A stretch of 64,000 nt of DNA. It comes from Myoxocephalus aenaeus (lineage: Eukaryota; Chordata; Actinopteri; Perciformes; Cottidae). Positions 34,754 to 47,956 of the stretch are shown piece after piece (within the stretch, counting starts at the first letter, position 1; every line of letters starts with the position of its first letter). The notes under the pieces are model-generated. The model saw only the letters and a list, made by a program, of their open reading frames with translations. It was not told the DNA's origin and searched no databases. The translations under genes and the position numbers were made by a program. Where the stretch lies: the NCBI GenBank assembly GCA_038501785.1, contig JBAMJR010000195.1:1979001-2043000 (forward strand). Direction: 5' to 3'.

Positions 34754-34878
34754 AGGAGACAGAAATATATCATGGAGAATGAAGACGGTGTGAATTACAG
34801 GAATATCTTTTCATGTTTCATTGCGGTGTGTCATCGATATTGGATGGATCATTGCACTCAGGAAAATGAAGGGACTCA
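34754..34878 (+). other. Exon-like open block, gene unknown
   Basis: It begins after CTCTCTACAG and ends at ACTCAG|GTCAGT. One frame is open throughout (RRQKYIMENEDGVNYRN... to HCTQENEGTQ), about 41 codons. The peptide is not recognised, and an open run of this length is not rare by chance. Confidence 0.2.
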
Positions 34879-35744
34879 GGTCAGTATCAAAGGCTAAAAT
34901 GAAGCTTAGGGCGGGTGAAAGGATGTGACAGAAAAACATTTCCCCTGCTGTAGCTGGCATGAGGCTTAGTGCTGAAAAGACGTTATCACTGCAGTGCTCT
35001 CACACCATTTCACCAAACTGTTTGGAGTACTGCCTAAACAAACCAAAGGTCAAAGCATTAGGGGCAGTGACACCCTCTGCTTGACTGACTACATGTAGAA
35101 AACATATCTCTTAATGAAGAATACCCTGTTCTCCTTTAACAGAAGGTGTTTGGGTCCATGCCACTGTCAAGATGAGGCACCCATGCGATAAAGTCCAGCC
35201 CAAATAGTAGCATCAGATTTTAGAAATATGTGTGACAGTATAGGTCTACAAATTTCCTCTTCAGAATCCATCCAACCATTTTATATCATTTTGCCGCGAG
35301 CTGTTTGGAACAGACCCTGATAACATCTCTTCAGAACGTCACAGCTTTAATTTGCCGTCATGTGGATTGAAACTGTAAACTCACAAACACGTTGTAGTCA
35401 CATCAGTGCTGATTGCTTGTTCATTATGGAGTGATTTGAAGTTCAGATGTGCCTGAGACCCGACACCCAACATGCAGGTGTCAGGAATGAATGGGTGTCT
35501 GTGCATACAGCGCTCTGCTGCACACGTGAATCTGTGGTTACATATGGATGGTTGACATGAAGAGGAAGAATCAGTATTCGTATGGAGCCATATCCTTGTG
35601 TCAAGACAGAAGGTAGAGATGGCTGGCCTGAACCTGCTCATTTTTTAAAGGTAGGACAGCCCCTCGTAAAAAAACGACTCTAATAAACTAACTCCTGGTG
35701 TGCCTGCCAGACCACACGCTCGCTGTCGGCTGTAAAATATGACC

Positions 35745-35940
35745 ATGCTGTTTCCCCTTTTCTCTCCCTTACTCTCTGCCCTTTTGACCCCATCTCATCT
35801 TTTTTTCCCCTCCCACCCTATCCTCTTACGTTCAGCTTTTTTCTTTCTTTTCTGTCTGTTCCTATTAGGCCTCTGTCAGCCTTTGACAACTTTTCTCCTT
35901 GTAGGCTGCTTCACACTCTTCCCTTTGTCTGGTTGCAGCA
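35745..35940 (+). repeat. Long pyrimidine-rich tract
   Basis: About 195 bases dominated by C and T (TTTTTTTCCCCTCCCACCC and similar), ending in TGGTTGCAG. It resembles an over-extended splice acceptor, but no exon is recognised after it. Confidence 0.6.
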
Positions 35941-38900
35941 TGTGGTAGTTATTGTCACACGTTGAATACGGAGAAAGTGTAATAGTTGCCATACCTTAGC
36001 ATACAGAAGCCCACTTTTTGTATTATTATAATGGCGAGCAGAGATGAATCTAAACCTTGGCTGAATATAATCTAGTAATTTGAACATGGAATGAGTAGTA
36101 CTGCATCCTTGAAGTCACTGTAATGTCTTCAGTATGTGACGTTCATTCAGTCAAAATGGTGGCCATAGGTAATGGATGGATTGACTCTTGCTACTACTTC
36201 AGCTCTCTAGTGACCAACTGCCTTTTTCACGTTTTCACCACACTGAAAAAGCTTGTACAAAGGAGGTTGACTTATGTTTCTCTGTGATTTAAAATAAAAA
36301 AGGTCATCGTTTGGATTTTATTGTGATCTACTGACTCTGAGCTCAACTGCTTTTCCTGGAAATCAAACAAAACAGCTTCTCACAGAAAAATGCTCGTGAT
36401 GTTGCATGGAGCAGATATGAATTGGATTTACAAATATGCTTATTGACTGGTTGTTGTTGTCTTTTTATGGGAAAGATGGTGTTGCTACTCGAGGCGTGCG
36501 TCCATACAGATCTCTCTCTGCTTCGTGGGGCCTCACGGTGTCAGTCCCAGTGAACTGGTGGTTGCTTCTCAGAAATTTGCCTATTGACGACCAGAGAACA
36601 GGACCAAAATAAACAACATACTGTGAGGGGATTAAGAGCTCCTAGAATTACAGCCCTTAGAACATATCCAGATGTTGCCTTCCCGATCCTCCTCAGGTAA
36701 CACACGTGACGGAGCTGTACTGTGCAGAGGAGTGGCTCATGTAGAGCACCCCTCTGGGTGAAACTCTACACATATTTGTGCCGTCCTGGACTCCAGCTGG
36801 TGTGGTCAACCTGCTAATAGGCAGAGGATCTCACATTGTGTACTTTCTTTTAGAGCCAAGGATGAGCAGGGAGGTTTGAACCATCGATAGAGTGCATATA
36901 CATTTTGTATTTCTTATAAAATGTCCAGTATGCAAATAGACTGAAGTGATATTTAAATAATATATACAGTACAACTATTTGTAATTGTACATATGTTTCT
37001 TGGGTTCCAGTGTAGAAAGACTTCCTTTTCAGTGCGGTGCTCACTATTTTCAGTCCCATTAGCAACTTAAGATGCAAGACTGGCGTTGAGAGACCTCATG
37101 TTCGACTGGATTGATCACAAGTTGCCAGTTTACAAGCTACTTTCAAACCAATAAAAATGGAAATCATCGTCAGTCGATAGCCGGTGGTTTCCGAGGTTGC
37201 ATTTAGGCCAATGCGTTCCGCCTCTCTTGCTTTTGCATGCAACCCTGCTGGAGTGTGATTTGTCGATACCACTTGGACTACAAATGGAAACCAGGGATCT
37301 TCCAAGACTAAAATCTTGTCCCGTTGCCTTCTGTTTATAGAGATACAGATTTAGGTTATAGCTGGTTTTAGAGAACGTTCTCCCTCTCAGTAGACCAACC
37401 GTGGCGCCAAAATTCCTTGAAAAAAACATAACGTAACTTAGCCCAAATCTGAAATTAAATGTTGTTTTTTTACATCTTTGTGGTAACACAAATATTTTCA
37501 AACAATATTGGAATAATGATCAAATCTAATAGATGACAAAATGTCGAATCAATGTAAAAAGCTGCTCCCAGGGAAAGGCTATCATATATTCATGAACATA
37601 TATTGAGCCTATAAACTATTAAGTAGAGGTAAGATTTCGGCCAATCAGATGATACCAATAGGCCATCTGGTCTGGCTCATGAACTTTCTGGTTCTGCTGC
37701 ATTGATTTTGATAATTTTTTTGTAAACTGTCCATCGTAAGTCTAACAATAGCGATGCAGAGCTGTTCTGGCATTTTAGCTCCCCTCTTAGTTTAGTTTTT
37801 CTGCCCTCTCCTGAGAAAAATTGCCTCTTCAGTTCAACTTACTAAATGTTGTACCAGCTTCTTATCTATTTCGGCTATTCTGTAATTTCAGGCTGGGCAG
37901 ACTGTATGGGAGTTGCTGCCCATGGTTTTGGGGGCTAGCAAATGCAACATAATGAGCATAGAGCTTCAGATTGGTCAATTCAGAATCTGTATTTACAGTT
38001 GGGTCTGTAGTACTTGAGACTTTGTCTCATCACAGGGAGCCATTTGATTTAGTGTTCGTGTGAAAAAGCTTATTACAGGTTTAAAACAAATACAATATTT
38101 TCCAAACCTACTTTAACACCAGTGTCACATGTTATCTAGTGTAGAAATCAATGTTTCAGATTGTTTTGGATGATCCGGTATTCTGCTTGGTTGTACTGCA
38201 TTATAGCCCCAACAACTGGATTCTTTAGGCAGATACCAATATCAATAGACCAAGATATTTACTGAGCTGGACATTTTGAAGTTGAAAAATATACTTGTCA
38301 TCCTCTCTGGTGGACAGACCGTTTAATCAAATATATCTTTGGCATGTCTGCACTCAATGTCCTTGTTTCCTGTTGGCTGACATTCGCCAATATGATATAT
38401 TTGCAATAAGCTAATATAGCCCCAGTTGATTTATTAGTCTGGCTCTCTACTATAACTTATGTGGCTGCATAAACAAATTCAAAATGGAAACAGTGCATGA
38501 GGAATGGCCATATGTGACCCTGCATCTACTGTAGCTCTCCCTCATCCCTCAGGAAAGGCTGCATTTAATTGTCCCTTCAACCACAATAGTCACACATTTT
38601 TTCTTTGTGCTTTTCACTTGCACTTTGTGGTAACACTAACTTCAACTGTTCATAGAAAAAGTTAATCAGGTAAATATATGCATTCTGCATATATTCTTTG
38701 GCACTTCTCATCCTAATTCTGGTCCTAGCCTTTATGTATCCAGAGTTACGACATTAAAATAACAAACTTCACTGACTTGCTGCACACCTGCACTAGATTT
38801 CTCAATAAGGTTTGCCTGCGTAGATCAAAAGAGGTATGCAGTGTGTACATGAAGAGTGGATTGACATCTTTAAAACAGATTGGGCCAAGCCAAATATTGG

Positions 38901-40029
38901 TAGTTGCTTTGATGTGCAAAGGGTGGCAATTGTGATCGTCTCAAGAGCATGAAATACAGCATCTTCGTGAAACCAGTTTTTACCTGGGCCAAAACGAACA
39001 ACGTTTTTGGACATGTTTGTTGAATAGGTAAAACTATTTTTACATATTAGATTTGAACATTTTGGGAAACTAAGTGTGGGAAACTACCCTTTCCTTCACA
39101 TGCAGAGAATGATGATTTTCATCATAACTTTAAAAAAAGTCACAGAGCAAACATCTTTTACTGAAACATTGAGAGGTGGACATTCCTCTTAAAGATAGCT
39201 CTGTCCTTTGTGATGTAGTACAGTACTCATACTATGATCGTTGCCAAAAACCATGGCCTCATGATAATGGGACAGGTTCATTTATCATAAAGTAACTACC
39301 AGTCACATGGAGCAAGGTAAAACGTTGTATAACCTCTGTAAAGTATACTGTCCTTAGGAGTTCATCTTTTTACCATGCACTTCATATTTCAATGCTCTAG
39401 GTTATGAAATGCAATTTATTTTTCCTTCCTATCCTGCTATCCATTCCTCATACTAAGTCTCTGTATTATGGGCTAGAGCAGCATCATGAGGGGAAAATAC
39501 AGACCCTCCGGGCCAGGGAAAAAGCCTTCTATCTGCTTCCAGTATGTGGGATATCCTTGCTGAGTGTGCATTTCCTTAGCTGGCAAAAATAAAAATCTCC
39601 TAATCTTGGACAGCACCCATATATATTGCCTGATTTGCTCTGACATGTTTAATGTATTTAAATTGTAGTTAGCTGCTCAAAAGGAACACAACATGAATCA
39701 GTTGTGAAGGGAATAGTTATGTGGCTGTTTATTTTTTGTGATGGTGATATGTCCAACCTTTTATCTGAACATCACATCGACAGTATCTGATAACGTTGAT
39801 TGAGGGTCCCTCATTCATCACACTAGACACGTGTGTGTGTGATGCATTCCAACCGGCGGACGCATTAGACTTCTATCCTCGGGACATTTTTGGGTTATCA
39901 CTGTGAGCAGAGAATCCAGTGCACCACACAGTAAGTTGAAAGTTTAGTCTCTCTTCTCTCCGTCTTCCAGTACGCTCACTCACAAGTGGCATCAGTCCCT
40001 CTTTTATAACTTGCAGTAATGAACATGGG

Positions 40030-40250
40030 TAAATAGGGCTGGCCAATAGATGCCATCACAATATTAATAACTACTGTATTTTTCCAGTGTCAGTACAAAC
40101 CATATCACGATATGGCATAATAAGTAGTGTAAAATAATATAATTGATAACATCATTTTGTCAAACTTTTACACGATATGATCATGTTGTCATGATATGAT
40201 TCCACTTAAAGTCAATAAACGATAATATTTACTTATCACCAGGCCCTTGT
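40030..40250. mobile_element. Decayed repeat with GGGCTGG-type end
   Basis: It starts AGGGCTGGCCAATAGATG, contains ATATCACGATATGGCATAA and repeated ATGATAT words, and ends near TATCACCAGGCCC. It resembles fish elements whose ends read TAGGGCTGGGCGATAT. The ends are only partly complementary. Confidence 0.4.
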
Positions 40251-41609
40251 AAATCCACGGTTGTACTGTGGGCACATAGACCGGGCAAAAATCAGCATAA
40301 CCCCTTATGTTTTGGGCATCCTTGGGACAGGAAAGAAACGAGGTGAGAGAGGTACGTGACACGCAACAAATGTCTCCTGCTGGTAACAGTATGCAACTTA
40401 TCCACTCTGCCATCGGGACACCCCTAACCCTGCAGCTATTGTGTTAACTTGTTCCCTCATGCACACAAAAGCGGTACAATGTCAGACCTGTGTGAAACAG
40501 GTCAACTGCAGGGTGACAAACTCAGATCAGTTGAAACTGTTAACTGAACGACAAGAATGGCAAACAGGTATTTCCTGGATGCACGCTTTCGTCTGAAAGG
40601 AGTATTTGGCTGACGTATGTACCACATATGTGCGAACACCTTTCCAAATAAGGTGAGGCCTTTGAGGAAGTAGACTAATGTCAATGCTGTAAAGTTTTAA
40701 TGCGCAACTAAATATTGGCAACTTAAGGTGTACAACTTCCACAAGGCATTTAGTTGAGCAGCCAACACCCAACTCTAAAAGTTTGTCATGAATGTGTTGA
40801 TGTCACGAGGGCTTGTAATGCGATGAGCACATTTTGCACGCAGCTTTTAACGCCGTCTAACAAGGGGACGGGACGATGGGGATACTGGTGGCAATTAAGT
40901 GTTATTTTAAGCAAATAAATGATGTCAAATATGAATGAGATAGCTTGATTTTGCTCTCATCAAAGTCACCATGATTGTCCCTTTTATAGTAAATGGAAAA
41001 ATATATATATTTTTTTTTTTGGGCAGTTCAGATATTGTATACCTCTTAGTCAGGATTGTATTTGCTGGAAAAGAAAATAATTTGACTGCTTTCAACTAAG
41101 TCAGGAGAAAGAAACCATGAACCACCTTGTTTGCCATACATTCAGATTTCACTTTAGTAAATTTTGAGATTCCAGTTTAGAAAGTTATAGTTATTATGTG
41201 TAATATCCACAGGGCACTGTATTTTCTACCAGTCTCCAATCCAATTCTCAAAAGCTTTCTACAGTTGCTGCCTCAGGTCAATGTTACACTTAAAAACTAA
41301 AAACTGCATCCAGTATGTCCCATATACTGAAGAGCATATTTCACATCACTCTCTTTGTCCTGCTTTACCAGAACTTGTAATGCTGGACCACTCATTTAGT
41401 CTGCTTTAAGTGCTGCTAAGTACACTTTTTTCAGTCCAACTGAAATCACATGTTGTCATTACCTTTTTCTGTCAAAAATAATGGCAAAGTGCTCCGCTGA
41501 TGGCAAAGTGCTCAGCTGCTGGAGTGGTGAGTCGTTGTATGTGTTTGATTGATCAAAGTTGGCATATTAATCCATGTTTTCGGAACTGTAGCTATTAAAC
41601 AATTTGGTA

Positions 41610-41895
41610 TTATTGTTTAGCGCCATCATCAGGTTGATATGTTTCTGTTTTTAGTGGAATATCTCAACACATATTGGATGGGTTGGCATTCAATTTAGTA
41701 CATGGACATTTTGACATCAGGATGAATTGTAATAACTTTGGTGATCCCATAACTTTTCATCTAGCGCCATCATCAGCTCAAAAATGTCATTGTCTCAATT
41801 GTACTGTACTTTGAGTTAAGAGCTAATTAGAAAAAGTACTTCAAGATGGTGAACACGGTAAACATTACACCTGCATTGCTATCGTGAGAATGTAA
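41610..41895. repeat. High-copy teleost interspersed repeat (CTAGCGCCATCATCAG family)
   Basis: Contains GGATGAATTGTAATAACTTT, GGTGATCCCATAACTTTTCA, TCTAGCGCCATCATCAG, and then AGATGGTGAACACGGTAAAC. This order matches a repeat I recall as very abundant in percomorph genomes. The TAGCGCCATCATCAG word occurs twice (about 41620 and 41764), so two partial units lie in tandem. Confidence 0.65.
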
Positions 41896-43443
41896 ATATA
41901 AATGCAATATAACGATGAGCGTTTCTCAACAACGCTGCAAGCAGCAATAACAGGAACCCCACAGCCATTCGTACGGCATGCGGCCACACCCCGAACAGGC
42001 ACTGCACAGTTATGAGAACAAGTCACAGGTTGAATAAATTCCAACATTTCCCTGAAAGACTTCCCTGGTGTGCCTCATCATTTACCTCGCACCATTTGCA
42101 TTTAATTGGCTGCAGCTGTTTTCACTCTCAGCAGATGATAGGTGCCTCTCACTTGACGAATTTGTGTGCACTTTCATTGTGTGCTGTTTGCATTGAGCTC
42201 AGCCCAAGTCTCTCCATGCATCTTTCACATTTTTTGTGCATCTGCATTCTGCTTTCTCCCCACACGTGTAAACAGACTAACCAACACACACACACACACA
42301 CACATGCAAACTGTACCTAACTACTGGCAAATGTAACAGAGAAGGGCCACCTGGTTCCTGTGTGTTCCAGAGAGCTTTACTTTTAGGGCGAGCCGCACTA
42401 CTTAGTTAAACAAAAGGGCCTCCGTGTTAGTCCTCTAGATAAACACACTTTCCTGAGAAAACACGGACACGGTTACACTTTAACCTGTGCAGGGAGGCCA
42501 CAGCAACATCCTCCTGGACAGTTTAGGTCAGACTGGGCTATAGTTCAGACCCGCAGCGAGAATCATGCGCTGCACGTGAAACCATGCAGGCTCGTCAAAC
42601 AATGGAGCCTTTGACAGCCATGCCCCCCTCCCTAGTCCTCAGTACAGTCAGAGCACTGTCTCTCTAGGGCTTGGGTGTCACTCCCCATCTCTGTTGCTGA
42701 CCAGCTGGCTTGTAGGCTCTGGGATGTGAGAGCGGCAGCACAGAGGAGATACAGTCAAAGTTCAGCCCAGATTAGCCCGGCAGAGAGGCCAGCAGCATCT
42801 CAGCTCAGCCAAGTCCAAACTATTCCTGCATACATAGCCTGACCATGAGCTATGCTACCTGAGAGGAGGTTGAACTGGTCCTTTTTAGTCTGACCCACTG
42901 CAGATGACCCCACCTCCGGTCTGACCTCCTCAAGGATGCTTTTCACATCACAACTTTGGATGCTCTGTTGGAGCTGGATTAAGTGTTTACATACACAAAA
43001 TAGTGCAGTACTAAATCCATGTCGACACAATATGCATCATTTGGTGTCTGAATTATGATGAATGAAAAAGATGTGTAATCCACTTAACTGTGAGCCAACA
43101 GTCATGATTGGATAATAGAGTACATGTATATTCCCCTTCAGCAAATGTAGGTCAACATAAATAAACATGAGCAGCAACTGAGAGGTTTTGTTTGGCTAGT
43201 GAAACATATGTTTTACGCTTTGTATTTTGCATATACTTGACCCTGTTGACAAGGTCTCAGCTGACAGGCGAGGCATACAAACTGCCCTGTGTGCATTACA
43301 GGTGCTGTCTGCTATGTTTCTGTTGCATCGAGTTCATACAGTGCAGTCATGTGTTTTCCTCAGTATCTCTGTACATGTCAAATGAAAGGAGGAAGCATAC
43401 AGTATATCACTATGCCTATATAACTGGACCAACAAAGGGTTGG

Positions 43444-43448
<5 letters not shown>

Positions 43449-43482
<34 letters not shown>
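43449..43482. repeat. (TA)n microsatellite
   Basis: Seventeen TA units. Confidence 0.95.
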
Positions 43483-43483
<1 letters not shown>

Positions 43484-44768
43484 GTGGAGGCGAAAATCCT
43501 GTTTCTTTGTTCAGTCTCCTGCCTCGCTGCTGTGACTGTTGGGATTCATGTACAGTAAAAGGAAGGATTTAAATGGAGTAAAAAGCCTGAACACTTTTCA
43601 ACTTTTGAAACAATGGTTCTTATCTCCTCGGTGGAGGATGAACATAAATACAAGCAACGACTGTTATCTGATGGTGTAGTTATGCAGAGCTGCCACCTCC
43701 CCCCCCGGCACAGCGGCAGTCGTGTAAACAGACAGCGCTCTGGAGGAATGCTGGACTCTGCGACCTCACGCCCCGAGTGCTGTTGCAGAGCATTGAGTTC
43801 AGCTGAACAGCCCGCCCCACGCTGCGTCTCTCTAAAGCCCCGCCTCACCCTACCACAGCTTGAGGCCCCACAGGGTGGAAAAAAACACACCTCTTTCACC
43901 CAACACCACAGCCCTCACACGCACACGCACACGCACAAACATGAACAGACAGTTCATAAGTGCTCAACTTCTCTCTTTCTTAATGCCCCAGCTGTCAGCA
44001 GCAAGTCCTTGTAGTCTTAACAGCTTCTCGCTTTCGACATTTGAATATCTCTTGAAAGTCAATTTTATGTCCTTCAGGTTGTATTTTTTTGTGCAAATTG
44101 TAGTTGAAATTTTTTTGAGTGAAAACAGAGTTTATTCTATGGTATAACAGACTTTTACTCCTACCCATTGTTTTCTCTCGTCAGTCAGTAGTTGACATTA
44201 GCTTTCCTCTTGATGTGCTGAGCTTGATTGTGGTTGCAAAATAAAAACACATGATTTTTTTAAATACATTTTAATCCATGAGGGGAAAGGTCAGTGCTTG
44301 TTTTCTGAGAAATGAATCTCTGTCACTGCTTGAAAGAAACTTTCACTTGATGTAGTTTTGGAGAGGCGTAGTGTCAAGCAGACACTGCCCTCTGCTGGAG
44401 TGAAGATAGAGGAGAGGCGGCAGGTCAAAATGGATGGAAACCCTAAAATGTGGGTCTGTGAAGTCACACCAAGAAGCAGCCAATAAGCAGAGACACTGAC
44501 ATGAAAAGATTGACAGGCATAACTCAAATAGTTACATGCCAGCTGTAAACCCATTCACATCTCATGAATAAATCAAGTAAGCCATCAAATGGATTTAAAA
44601 CAGCATGGATTTGAGTTGCGGCGGCTCACCTGTCATGGATTATTAATCTTAAATGGATTTCATCATTGATTGCAGTGAAACACTGATGATCATCACTTTG
44701 CTGCACCTCCTCACACAAGGGGCCTCACGTGTGTGCATTGCTCGTGTACACAGTGAGACGTGATGAGG

Positions 44769-44821
44769 CACACACACACACACATGCACACACACACACA
44801 CACACACATGCACAGACACAC
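44769..44821. repeat. Interrupted (CA)n microsatellite
   Basis: CA runs interrupted by ATG twice and by AGA near the end. Confidence 0.9.
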
Positions 44822-44982
44822 AATCACGGTTCGCCGTTGTCTGAGGAAAAGAGGAGCTGTCTGGTGCCATGGCAACCAATGCGGATATCCCACCCTCCTC
44901 GAGCAAGAGCGACAAAAAACAGAAGTGGCAATGACAGATTGACACGACCTTAATGAGATCCTAGAGACAGAGATGAACTGAG

Positions 44983-45056
44983 TCTGCCTGTCTGTCTGCC
45001 TGCCTGTCTGTCTGTCTGTCTGCCTGCCTGTCTGCCTGCCTGCCTGCCTGCCTGCC

Positions 45057-45136
<80 letters not shown>

Positions 45137-45318
45137 TCTCTGCCTGTCTCTCTGTCTGTCTGCCTGTCTCTCTGCCTGCCTGTCTGCCTGTCTGTCTGTC
45201 TGTCTGCCTGTCTGTCTGCCTGCCTGCCTGCCTGTCTGCCTGTCTGTCTGTCTGTCTGCCTGCCTGCCTGCCTGTCTGTCTGCCTGCCTCTCTGCCTGTC
45301 TGCCTGCCTGTCTGTCTG
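44983..45318. repeat. TCTG/CCTG compound tetranucleotide array, about 84 units
   Basis: 336 bases that stay in perfect 4-base phase. Nearly every unit is TCTG or CCTG, with a handful of TCTC/CCTC variants. Long runs of each unit alternate. The minus-strand complement yields a spurious Arg-Gln-Thr-Asp-rich frame. Confidence 0.95.
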
Positions 45319-47956
45319 ATTTGTCTGTACGTCTGGCAGTTTGTCACAGCGAGACTAAATGGGGAAGTGGAAGCATCAAAGTGTGGCAATGTGGCGACAT
45401 CAGGGAATATGAGAAAACAAAATGTAAGAAACAGAATTGCAGAGCGTGGGTGAGAAAAGGGGAGAACAGACTGATGGGGTAGGGGGGAAATCAAACGAGG
45501 CAAGAAGAAAAAGACTGAGACTACTCTCTTGGGCATGTCTGTCTGTTACGAGCACATTGCCACAGAGTGAAAACACAGACACTGCCACAGTCTGCATCAG
45601 CCTACTTTCCACCACTGTGACTCCAGTTTGAACTGCAATCTCATATGTAATACTATTATTCTGGCCCATATACCAGGTTACATAACACTCCAAGCCAAAT
45701 CCTGACCTCAATCTGCAAAACAGCCACTCTTGCTCCAATAAAAAAAGAAGAAATGGATACGTTGAGCACAAGATCGAAAAAAACGCCGGCCATCACAGCA
45801 TTGTTGTGAGGCAACATATGATATTCATCCATGTTTCTCTCTTCCGTAGGTGGAGACCTTTGCAGTGGATGGAAAGCGGCGACCATGTTCCCACCGGTAA
45901 ATTGAGTCTCACTTCCTGGGCTGACCTGCAGGTGGAGGTCAAACCCACTGCTGTGTGCTCTACGCACAATACCATACGAGCATCAACACCACAAAATAAT
46001 CCCCACTCCCATTTCACCGTCTCTATCTGCCAAGTTTGGTGTGATGTGACAACGCGACAGACTGTTGAGGCCTCTTCTGTGTGAGTGAGAATCTGTCGGT
46101 GTGTTATTGTTTTTGTCTGTGTGCTGTCTGTGCTATTTATGTCAATGGCGTATGGCAGAGGACCACATGAAGTGACTCACAGCGCCGACGTGACCTGATT
46201 TTTCTTCTTTTTTTTTAACCACAGTGTCACTGAGAGGTCTTTGTGTGATGCCAGCCAGCTTCGCCAATACTGTTGGGCTTTGATATGTTGCCCTGAAGTG
46301 AGCTTGGAGCTTGTGAGTGATCTGTTCAGTCAGCGAGGGTTGAATGAGACTTGAAAGAGGCCATGACTTTGACTAAGATGAAAAAAGTGGATTATAGATT
46401 TCAGTTGACATGTCTCTTGTCCCATTATGTAGTCGTACGACCTCCAGTCAGTTTTCACCATAAGGCAAATAACCCCCAATGTAAGCCCTTTTTTAGAAAT
46501 CCTTTTTCCTTAAATACTTTATCCTCAAATGACCTAATTTAACAATTTTTTTGCTACTTTCTGGGATGAATTCACTTGATACAGTTGACTGTATCACTCA
46601 GGGTAAATACAGCGCTGCGAGAACTAAGCACAAGGGCATTTCCCCTCCACTGCATCCCTGCAGTCGTCCCTCTTTGAATGGAAACATATCAAGGGGAGTG
46701 ACAAGCAGCCCATGCTGGTGCTCTGTTACCTGGGATGGCCCCGAGTGCCTCCTCCTCCTCTTTTTAGAGTGCAGCCCCACCTGATGCACACATCTGCTTG
46801 CCCACTCATCTACGCCTTGGCTTTGGGAGGTGGGTGGTTGGCGGGGGTGGAGTGGGGTTGGAGCACCAGCCAATAACACTCCTTATCCTGACAGCATTCA
46901 AGTGACTTGACACATGTTTTCAACCAATCGCAGAGCACTGCAGCAAAGAAAGCAGCAGTAGTAAAAAGGGGAAAAAAAGAGAAGAGTAAATACAGTGATA
47001 ATTTATTCAAAGGGGGCATCTTTGCTGTGCTGTACTTCTGCACAAGTCACAGCGTTCTCTCCATGACGAGATGACAAAATGAATAAGAATGTTATGCTGC
47101 TATCAACTAATACATAGCATTTGTATTATTAGTTGTGATAGAATTATTCATGGTTAAAACCATATTTTGAATTATTTACATGCAGATGTGTTAAGTTTAC
47201 ACTCTTGATTTCATACTCTCATGATTTCATACTATGTCTCGTAAATGACACACTGTAAGTAAAATTAGGCTCCTAATCAGCAGCATTTCTTCCACCTCCT
47301 CCTGATCACACTATTCTTCTTGAAAACAATAGCTAATTGGATGGCCCACCCTGTTGCCTTCACATGTCATATTCTTCTGTTCACTGTTGAGAAAAGCTGA
47401 AGGAAGACAAATACGAGAGGGGAATATCAGGTATATTATCCCTCACTCATTCACTTCCAAATTTCCATCTCACTTGAACGTCGACTTTGGATTGCCCCTC
47501 ACCTCACCTTTACCTGAAACAGAATCATATTATTATGGTGAGCATAATAGTTACGTATGATAGCCATTCATTCTTACAAGGTCAATGTTCATTGAGGGGA
47601 GAATGAGAGTTTTGTCAGGGATATCGTGAAAGGGGGTAGATGTCTTCGTGCTGTACAATTGAGCCATAAAAGTTAATATATCTCATTTGGTACATATTGT
47701 TGTGGCCTCGTGTGGAGAGCCTTGTTGTTACTGCACTGCACTCAAATCTCAGCATCTGTTAATACTCAAAGGTATCGACGTGGGATGTCGCTTGTTAGCT
47801 TCAGTGTCTGTCAAGTCAGTCAGAAAAAAAGCCTATTGGAAAATATATTATATTTACACCCGAGATAACCCCATAGATTTGATGCCCCAAGATACTGGAG
47901 CTTTTGGGTCTATCTGAGAAATGCTAAAGAATAATGAAATACTGAATTTCCACTAA

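Larger units (their letters stand above)
32406..41609. other. Gene-poor region with scattered weak signals
   Basis: No gene recognised. The segment at 34400-34740 is notably poor in G on the + strand and is followed by an exon-like open block (34754-34878). A long pyrimidine tract lies at 35745-35940. A repeat remnant lies at 40030-40250. The rest shows nothing I can name. Confidence 0.5.
41896..47956. other. Gene-poor region with three microsatellites
   Basis: It holds a (TA)n, a (CA)n and the long TCTG/CCTG array. A short island at 45850-45896 has an acceptor-like CTCTTCCGTAG and a donor-like GTAAAT but an unrecognised peptide. Moderately GC-rich segments at 42480-42830 and 46620-46800 could be conserved non-coding elements, but this cannot be shown here. 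Confidence 0.45.

Noticed and set aside
44961..45536. 191-codon minus-strand frame rich in Arg, Gln, Thr and Asp
   Set aside because: It is only the translation of the TCTG/CCTG tetranucleotide array.
47098..47141. Imperfect inverted repeat around TATCAACTAATAC
   Set aside because: Needs several gaps to pair; too weak to separate from chance in AT-rich DNA.
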